Source: Anisus vortex
Taxonomy: Eukaryota; Mollusca; Gastropoda; Planorbidae
DNA length: 64,000 nt
Direction: 5' to 3'
NCBI GenBank assembly: GCA_949126835.1
Contig: OX421499.1
Span: 12,225,700 to 12,289,699, forward strand
The position numbers and the translations under genes are program-made. Below the pieces are notes generated by a model. It saw nothing but the letters and a program-made list of their open reading frames with translations, made no database searches and was not told where the DNA came from. Shown here piece by piece: positions 45,401-54,400 of this stretch. Numbering within the stretch: position 1 is the first letter of the stretch; each line of letters opens with the position of its first letter.

Positions 45401-48400
45401 AAAGAGTCTTGAAGTCTGCTGCTATTATCATGCCATTGTCTGTGATGGTCTCTACCTTCGGGTCTCTAAATGCCGGTGCCTTCTCTGGGGGCAGGTAAGT
45501 GAACATTGCATTTTTTCCAGCCAGAATTATTTCTTTTCGATCTTCTGTAATCTATCTATATTATATATATAGGCTAAAGCTCTGTGTGTGTGTTTGTTTA
45601 ACCAATCAAACTGGCTTATTCAAATACATGTGGCCTTAATGCCTCATATTTCACCTTTGCAATTTGACTTAGCACATGTGTCCCGCTAGCTTAGTGGATA
45701 ACGTATCGGCAGAGCCTTTACAAGCTTATGCAGCGCCCAGCGCAAAAGTTTCAGCTCCTATAGTTGCTATATTTAGACTACATTTGCCGCCTCTGGAAGT
45801 GTCGCCCCTGGGCATATGCCCCCCTCTGCCCTCCCCTATGTGAGGGCACTGCGTATCGGACTGCCATGCGGACGACCTTAACAAAAAATTACTTTCCTAA
45901 ATGTCTTCAGTAAAAAAAAATATTTATTTTTAAATTATTAGATTTAGACCTATAACTTTCTGTTCATTGTAGTTTTTAAAAAAAAATTGAAGCTTCTGCG
46001 GGCCTGTTTTATTTCGCCCTAGGCAACGGAGGGGAATTTAGCTTGTATTAGCCTATTCTATGTGGCAGATAAATTTAGGCCTACTTTTAATTCGCTCTGT
46101 TCAAACACCTTTAGATTAGGAGACTATTCCGTAGACTAGTTATGGCTTAAGAAGTTGTCTTCTAAATAACAATTGTATTGATAAGTTATTCAAATCAGTG
46201 TCTCTATTCGTGTTTTGTGTATCTACTTTATAACGGACATTTCTCTGTTATTAAGTTTATGTTTTAGTAGCTTACGTAGCTTGGGTGCTTAAACAGAAAA
46301 TTTGAATTAACCCTTGACCTTAACGATCACCGATCTATAAAAAGAAAGGATTGGGCCTAGATACTATAGTCTTCATGCTAAAAATAGCTTTCAAATATCT
46401 TTCACTTATCTATAAAATTATATTTCCTATACACTGACCTACACAAGAAAGAATTACTAACAGATAACAGAGTTTCACTTTATTTAGTCCAGCCCTTCAG
46501 TGAAGATTTGTTCTAATTATAGGTTGTTTATTCCTATAACTCGTTTATATGGATATGTGAACTGTGTCAATAGTCTAGTAAATTATAGCCTAAATTTATT
46601 GTGGAGGTTTTGTCCATTTTTTTTATACATGAGTGATATCAAGATGCGATTTCTTCAAAAAGAATTTTTTTTTTTAATGATATAATAAATAGATGCACTG
46701 GCGGAATTAACGATGTATACCGTAGGTCAGTAGGTTCGGATGGTCCTGCGGTTAGTTCACCGGACTGTCAGCCGACACGTCGCTGGTTCTATCCCTGCCA
46801 CTGACCTATCCCTGTCGCCCTGCAGTAGTTTTGGGCCTGGTGGACGCAACAATTTTCTAGAGCGGCTAGAAGCATGGTGGTTGAGCGTTAGCGCGTTTGA
46901 CTGGCGATCCAAAGGTTCTGGGTTCGAATCCTGGTGAAGCCATGATTTTGTTTCCAGGAACTTCTGGGCCCCCCCTGAGTCTACCCAGCTGGCAGCTGGA
47001 CATTGTGGTGGCCACACATCCCTTCGTATGTCGTGGCCACAGAAACTGGTGAACGCTGCTTCACCAGCCCTATGATCAGTTTGGTCCAAAGGGTACTTTA
47101 CTTAGATGCACTCTAAAAATAATCATTATTATTATTATATCTAACATGTCACTGAATCATGTTTACAGAACACATTGTATGCTTGGTTTTTACATGTGCA
47201 ACTTGCAGGATTACGTTTGTTGCAGCCAGGGATGGAAACCTACCCGAAGTTTTTAGTTTCATCCACACCAAGCAATTGACTCCAGTAATTTCAATGGTGT
47301 TTACAGTAAGTTCCATTCACACATTTCAAACTCACCGGGCTTCAACAGCAATAAAAGTGACAACAAAAAATGTAATGATCTTACAACATTTAAATAACTG
47401 CACTTACTTTTATCTTATCTTACGTGTTACAGGCGCTCCTTCTATAAAGAGTTTTAAGGTCTTAACTAACAACACCAACGGACGAGACCAAAGGGCTCTT
47501 GTGTCCAGGGCGTAACGTTTAGGGTTGAGCTCAGCGAAGGCACTCCAAAGCTCTTTCCGGGCACCACCCACCCCACGACACGCCACAGACGTGACGTGTC
47601 GTGTAACAAGGTTTCCGCAGCACAGTGATTGTTTATTGCGGTTCCCCTAGGATCATTATCGTGTTGGCTCGCCCTTATACCTGCAACAGACCTGCCTACT
47701 CTAGTACTCTCCCGCATTGTGCGGGAGTTCTACGCATTTGAACCCTGTTTTCCGCTTTTATGCACAATTTTAAAACTCTTCCGCTTTTTTGTTCGAAGTT
47801 TCGGTCGTTTCAGTTTTCCGACTTATGGCGAAATTCCGAAAATCCATTTTTAACTTGATTTTCCGACGCGTTTTCTGAAAATTTTCAGCCGAGAGAGTTT
47901 TTTTTCCGACACTTGCGAAAAATGCGAATCTGATTCTGTCTGAAATCGGAAGTCGGAACTAAAATATATTTTTATGGACATGCGCAGTATAGATACTTCC
48001 TTTTAATTTACCCCAAAAATGGCTGTACTTTCACTTTCACGTTCTGTGCCGACCGAAAATTTCGGCCAATAAAAACTACAATAAAATATTGACTTCCAAT
48101 CCAATACCTTAGAATAAATATAGCCACTTCTTTTACTAATAAATAAACTTTCCGTTTTTCGCTCCCCTGTGCTTTTTTTTAAATTAATTTGAATTTATTT
48201 TTACAGCGATGGTTGTCGAACTAATTTGTAGGCCTATATACTATATATATATTTTTTTTATTGAAATGAAAGAAGCCATAGCTAAACCATCTGACTTACG
48301 TAATAAATCAGTTAGAATACTTTTAAGACATGATATATGATTCAGAAGATGATTTTGCAACTTCACATGCAAGAACATTAGTTTAGCCTAAGTTTAGGTT

Positions 48401-51400
48401 TTTAGTCGGAAAGCTGAAGTCCGAAGCTTTGCCCACTTTAGGCTTAGGCCTAGAACTAGTCTGGTACCGGTACTACTACTAGACTAGCAGGATTGGCTCC
48501 TAATACGATATCTTAGTCGGGATAATTTTTTTTCAAAAGCCCTAAAAACTGAAATTTCAATGTTAACATAATAATAGTATTAGTATAGTAGGGTGTACAT
48601 TTTCTATACGATACTGTAAATAAAATGGCTATTATTATTTTCCCTATTTTTTTTTATTTTTTTTTTGTTAGGGCCTTATAAAAAAAAATTTCTGTCATAT
48701 GTGCGGTGTGTGCAGTGGCGTAGCCAGGTTTTGACGCTAGGGGGACCAAAATTTTAGGAAAAAAGCCCCACTTTTTGCAATTTTTCCAGATTAATTTTAA
48801 GAATTGATAATTAGAACGTAGCAAGTGTTATAAAAAATACCCTGTGCCTCAAGATACACACACTGTATAATAGTGCAGTATTTTTTTTAAACATCCACGA
48901 TTTTTACTAGCAACTATTAGTGATGGGAATTTCTGCAAAATTGATTGCATCTACTGCTCATTTTCGGGATGAACATCTAGTGTCGAAAAGTATTTATAGA
49001 ATCAATGCGAATGCTTCTATAGGACTGCATTCTTCTTCTTTTCATTTTGAAAGACGAGATAAATCGCCAATATAGAAGTTTTTAAAGAGATTTTAAAAAA
49101 ATAAGAGTTTCAACATTTTTATTTACTGTATCTATGTGTCAATTACATAACACTGTCTCTATGAAACGTAATAGGAATGCGTTATTCTTTTCTATTTTTT
49201 TTTCTCTCAGCTATTAAAACACCACGCCCGAAGGTTATATACTTAACAAACGGAATTTCTTTAAAAAAAAGCTATTTGTCTTCTTTTCTTCTTTCTTTAA
49301 AATTCTGTAGGTATCTTTTTTATGCGAAGTTATTGTAACCATGTTTTCGATCACTACAAGTATACGGCCGAGAAGGAGTAGCCAGTGCGCTTTAAGTTAC
49401 ATTATTACTTTTTGGTGAGTACACCAGGCTTGAACCCCACCTTTTTTAGAATGCGAGCAAGCGTACTCTTTTGGGGCTCGGCGAACTAAGTCTGCTGTGT
49501 CCACGCACCACTGATACATCACCGTAAAAGTTAGGCACAAACGGTTGGCCGTTCCTGTCCACTCTAAGTTCCTGCTTATGACCTGGTATCCACTAGAGCA
49601 GAGGTCGGCAACCTATGGGACGCACGCAAAGCGATTTTCAATGGAACGCGAGAAACCTCCAAGAGGTGTTTTATTATTGATGAAAACAAAAACAACTATA
49701 TTTTTCAGTAATATTTATATTGAGTGAAATCAATTTCACAACATTTAACTATATGTACTTCCCTTTACAAAGGCATATATTAAGATAGATAGTTGGGCTT
49801 TTTCTGAAGCACATCGAAGCACTCAAAGCGGAGTTTCAAGACTTTCAAATTGATTTTTTCACACCTAATCAAGCATAACTGGCTTAATCTTACTACGACC
49901 TTCTTAGATGTAGATACTTTTTTTTATTAACTGTAGGGATAATGGCGATTTTAAAACGTAGCCAGTTGACTTTTAAACCTTTAGTGAAATGGGCATCGAA
50001 ATGTGCCAAATTGTTTAAGAGATAAACTCCTTAAGGTTGAATGGACTAATAATTAATGCAGGAAATGTTTACTTACAATTGTTTAACGTAAATTAATTAA
50101 TAATTAAATTATGTAATGAATACCACAACCTTAGTTTATGTAAAGAAATAATAATTAGTCAGTAATATTTGTTATATTACAAAACATAAAACTTGTTTGG
50201 CATCACTATAAAATTTAGAACCTTTATTTTTTATTAAAGGGAAATAATTAGCTACTTTTATTGCCGCTTATATTTCTAATATTATGTTTTTTAATTTTTA
50301 TTTTATAAAAAAGCTAGATTTTACAACTTATAACTTCCTTATGGGTCCAGTGGGGGGGGGGGGGTAGGCAGGTCTGCTGCAATGTCACCCGGTAACACAA
50401 ATCCTATACTATAGGCACAGACATCCAGGCACTGGGTGGTTCTGAGACGGTGTTGCAGCGTCCATTGCTTCCTCCCCACCGAGACCCCATGGCCTCTCAG
50501 CAGTGCAGTTGGTGACGGACCCGCAGCGGGAGCTGTCACCTATGCGTTTGCCCGCCGGTGTAATCTTAATGGGATTGTATCGGCGGTTTACACAATTCGC
50601 CAGCTTTGAGGCCAATGGGTACAGAAGTGCTTTCTATAAAGAAGATTATTGCTCCATACGTTCTTCCGAGTCTACATTTGCATTTTTACTAGATACGTGA
50701 TGTTAAGTTACTGGTTTTCCTGGCTTATTCATGCAACCCATTCTATGCCTGGATGCTACTCAGTAAGAAAAAAGTATCTGCATTAATTATGTCTATTTTT
50801 TATTTGAGAAGCGTTGATTGTCATTTTGTAATACAAACACTATATCTAAAGAAAATAGATATAAAATTGTTGCATTTTTCTCAAAGACCATTTGTTTATA
50901 TTCTCCTATATTATATTATCAATATTAGATTCATTACAGAATTTTACTATCCTATTATAAGTCCTTAAAATGGCTACCTATCTCTTTGTTTATTTATCTG
51001 TGAAAGTACAGCCTAAACAACTAAATCGTATTATCATTTTGCAATCCTTGTAAAATTTCCCTACTCCAGTCATTCAGCCAATAATCACAACCTCAAAATA
51101 AAAACAACCATGAACACAAGTACAGTCAAATCAACAATAACATAGGGCTATTATGTCACGAAGTTTGGTCAGCACATTACAATATAACAATCAATTGTGT
51201 ATCACTAAGTTTGAAAAGCATTAGTCTCACAACAAAGTTCAGACTTTACAGAGCCCTTGTCAAAACCATTGTACTATATGGTTGTGAGACATGGACGCTG
51301 CTATCAGCAACTGAAAATAAGTGCAGGCATTCGAAAATAAATGCATGAGAAAAATACTTCGAATCTTCTATGTAGAACACAGGAGTAGTGCGTAGTGTGG

Positions 51401-54400
51401 GACAGAATATCCTCCATTGCAGTCTTTCAAGAAAACATTATGACAACAATCAAACGGACATGGTTCGGTCGTGTTGCGGTATGCTAACCTGCCCAAAACA
51501 ATCCCCCAAGGCACGGTAGAAGGTGGACGTCGGAGAGGCCAAAACCGGAGATGCTGGTTCGACAACATAAAATATTGGACAGGGCTGCGGTTGACTCAAC
51601 TATTGACAACCGCTCAAGTTAGGCAAAAGTGAAGAAAATCGACTGTTGGGGTGTCCATTCGCTCCCCCCCCCCCCCTTCCAACAACCACAACGGTCAAGG
51701 GATTGATGATGAAAGATGATGAAGTTTCAAGTCAGTTTATAATTACACAGTCATATAAACACTCACAGTAACAGTATATAAATTGATGTTAACTGTGTGT
51801 ATGAATTTGTCTCTAAAGCCTATACATTTTCTTAATCACATTGTTACATCTACAATATATACATATATAGAGAGACTATTTAAATGCCTATTCCCACAAT
51901 TCCATTGTTATTACCATTATACCGCAACTCATATTTTCGCTATTGTCAGTTATTGGCATTTAAACTCCAAATCCACAGCAACTGTTGGGCATACTATTCG
52001 TGATGCTAAGTGACATTGCCAGCCTCATCAATTTCTTCAGCTTCGTGGCCTGGCTCTTCTACGGACTCACTATGGCAGCGGTCCTCGTCTTCAGATGGAA
52101 AAGGCCGAATGACAAACGCCCTTTCCGGGTGAGTCCTTTTAATAAAGTACGGTCTAAAACATGGGTCTCGGAAACCGACGGCACGCGTGCCAAACCTGGC
52201 ACGCAAAGTGATTTTTCAATGGCACGCGGAAGATCCATAAAAAGGCAATGCAATTGTCTTTCACATGACATCGACTATTGATGCAGTTTGACAACTAGAC
52301 TGTTGACGCGCTGAAATGAATTAGAAATATTTCTTTGGCACACTATTACCAAAAGGTTGTCCGAGGTGGTCTAAAACAGTGGTCTCTGACTCCTGATGGC
52401 TCGCAGACCACTTCGGATACCAAGTATGATTGTTGTACTTTTTAATAATAGAGCAAAGTTTTCTATACTTCTACAAGTAGAGCGGAAATACCAAAATAAA
52501 ATTATATGCATGGTTTTAATGAGACAAAGGTCTAATAAATTTCATTGCTTAAAACACTATTTTACAGGTGCATTAAACAGTGACATTTAATTTTACAAAA
52601 ACTAATATATAATATATAGCTAGCTAGAAAAAAAACTCAGTTGTTTTTAAAGAGCTGTGAAATTGTTTGCTTATCTTAAATCTGAGATATGTGAAGAAAT
52701 GTTTCTTATTTCAAAAAGCTTTCTTGGGCTGCAAAAAATGATCTAACGGTTGTGTCCCTCGTGCTGTAATCTAGAAACACATGTTCATATTATGGTCTAT
52801 TGGGTATTCTTCTTCTTCTACTAACCAGTCTGTAGGGAAGCTTGCTTTCTTGCAACCAATACCAGACAAACATATTTACATGTCTTATTAAGTTGTTCTG
52901 TATTGCTGTATAGTGTGTTGCTAATGGTAGGTTGTGGTGTGTGCCTGAGGTAGGTTACGGTAGCTTAAGACATTCAAGTAGGAAGTGGTCTACAGTTTCT
53001 TGTGAGTGGAGGCAGTGTCTGCAGTTGGGTGCATATGTTGGGTTTATTCTATTTAGGTGTGAGTTGAGTGCCATATGTCTTGTTGTCAACTGGAATATGG
53101 TGCATTTCTCGTTGCGGGGGAGGAACTTTATGTTTTCTTGTTTGTTGGGCTTGTTAATTTCTCTATACATTTTTCTTCCAGTTTTTCCCTGAGCCCATTC
53201 CTCCTTAAAGTTGTTTTTCCGAATGTTGCATAGGCCATAGGCTACTGTGTTGTAGATGACAGGTCTTTCATATTAGTCTATTGGGTATAGAATTATATAA
53301 TTCGAATTCTCTTTTGAAATAGGGTTTCGAGAATTAGAGTTCACTGAAAGAATCTATAAGGGGATTGTTTGGCCGTCACACTATTTTGCTATCCTTAGAT
53401 ACTCTAAGACGGCACATTATTACAACATAACATCATTCAAAAAAACTAAATCATGAACAATAATCACCTGAAATATGTTCAACACTGACCTACTTCTCGA
53501 CCAAAAATGACCTTATGTTTTCTTACAAAAAATGACCCATTTGAAGAACATTCACGACCTACTTCACGACTAACAATGACCGAGATGTTTACCAACAATG
53601 GCATACTTAATAGATTATGATACCTACTTATTTTAGACCAACAACGACCTACTTCATCTACTTTTTGACCGATGGCGACATAATTTGTGACAAATCGCGA
53701 CCTATTTTTTGTTCAATACTAATAATAACCTACTTCATGAACAGGTGCCACTATTTATTCCTGTTGTCATGGTGATCATCTCAATCTACTTGGTCATTGC
53801 TCCCATAGTTCAAGACCCAAGGATAGAATTTCTGTACGCGGCCATCTTTATAGTAGGAGGAACAGTTTTTTATGTTCCGTTTGTTCATTTTAAGCTGCAG
53901 ATTCCGGGCTTTGGTAAGTAGTTTGTGTGGAGAACAGTATGTAAGCTTATGTATTGTCATTCATGGGAAGCCGGCTGGTCCTGCGGTTAGTTCACCGGAC
54001 TATCAACCGACACGTCGCGGGTTCTATCACTACCTCCGACCGATCCCTGCTGCCCTGCAGGAGTTTGGGCCTAGTGGGCGTAATAGTCTTCTATCTATGG
54101 AGGTAAATTGCCTAAAAACAGTTTTTTCGCTCTTTACCCTTGGTATCGATATCCTCAAAGTGCCGATCGAGCTGAACATTGATGGCCGCGCTCTGGCATG
54201 CGACCAGAAGCCGGTCTACCTCGGAGTGACACTGGACCGGAAGCTAACGATGTATGACCATGTGAGGTTAGTCCAAGAGAAAGCTTCTTCGAAGCTGAAC
54301 ATTGTCAAGAGACTGGCCAGTACTGGCTGGGGTGCAAAGGCGAGTGTGTTGAGAAATCTCTACGGAGCGGTAAGATCTCAAATGGATTATTGCCTCCCGG

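Noticed and set aside
46740..46805. Possible tRNA gene
   Set aside because: The same sequence recurs at 53966 and 62555 with the same downstream body, so it is a SINE head.
47159..47515. 118-codon frame taken as one gene
   Set aside because: Only 47209-47305 is coding (SLC7 exon 9); the rest is intron read-through past a good donor at 47306.
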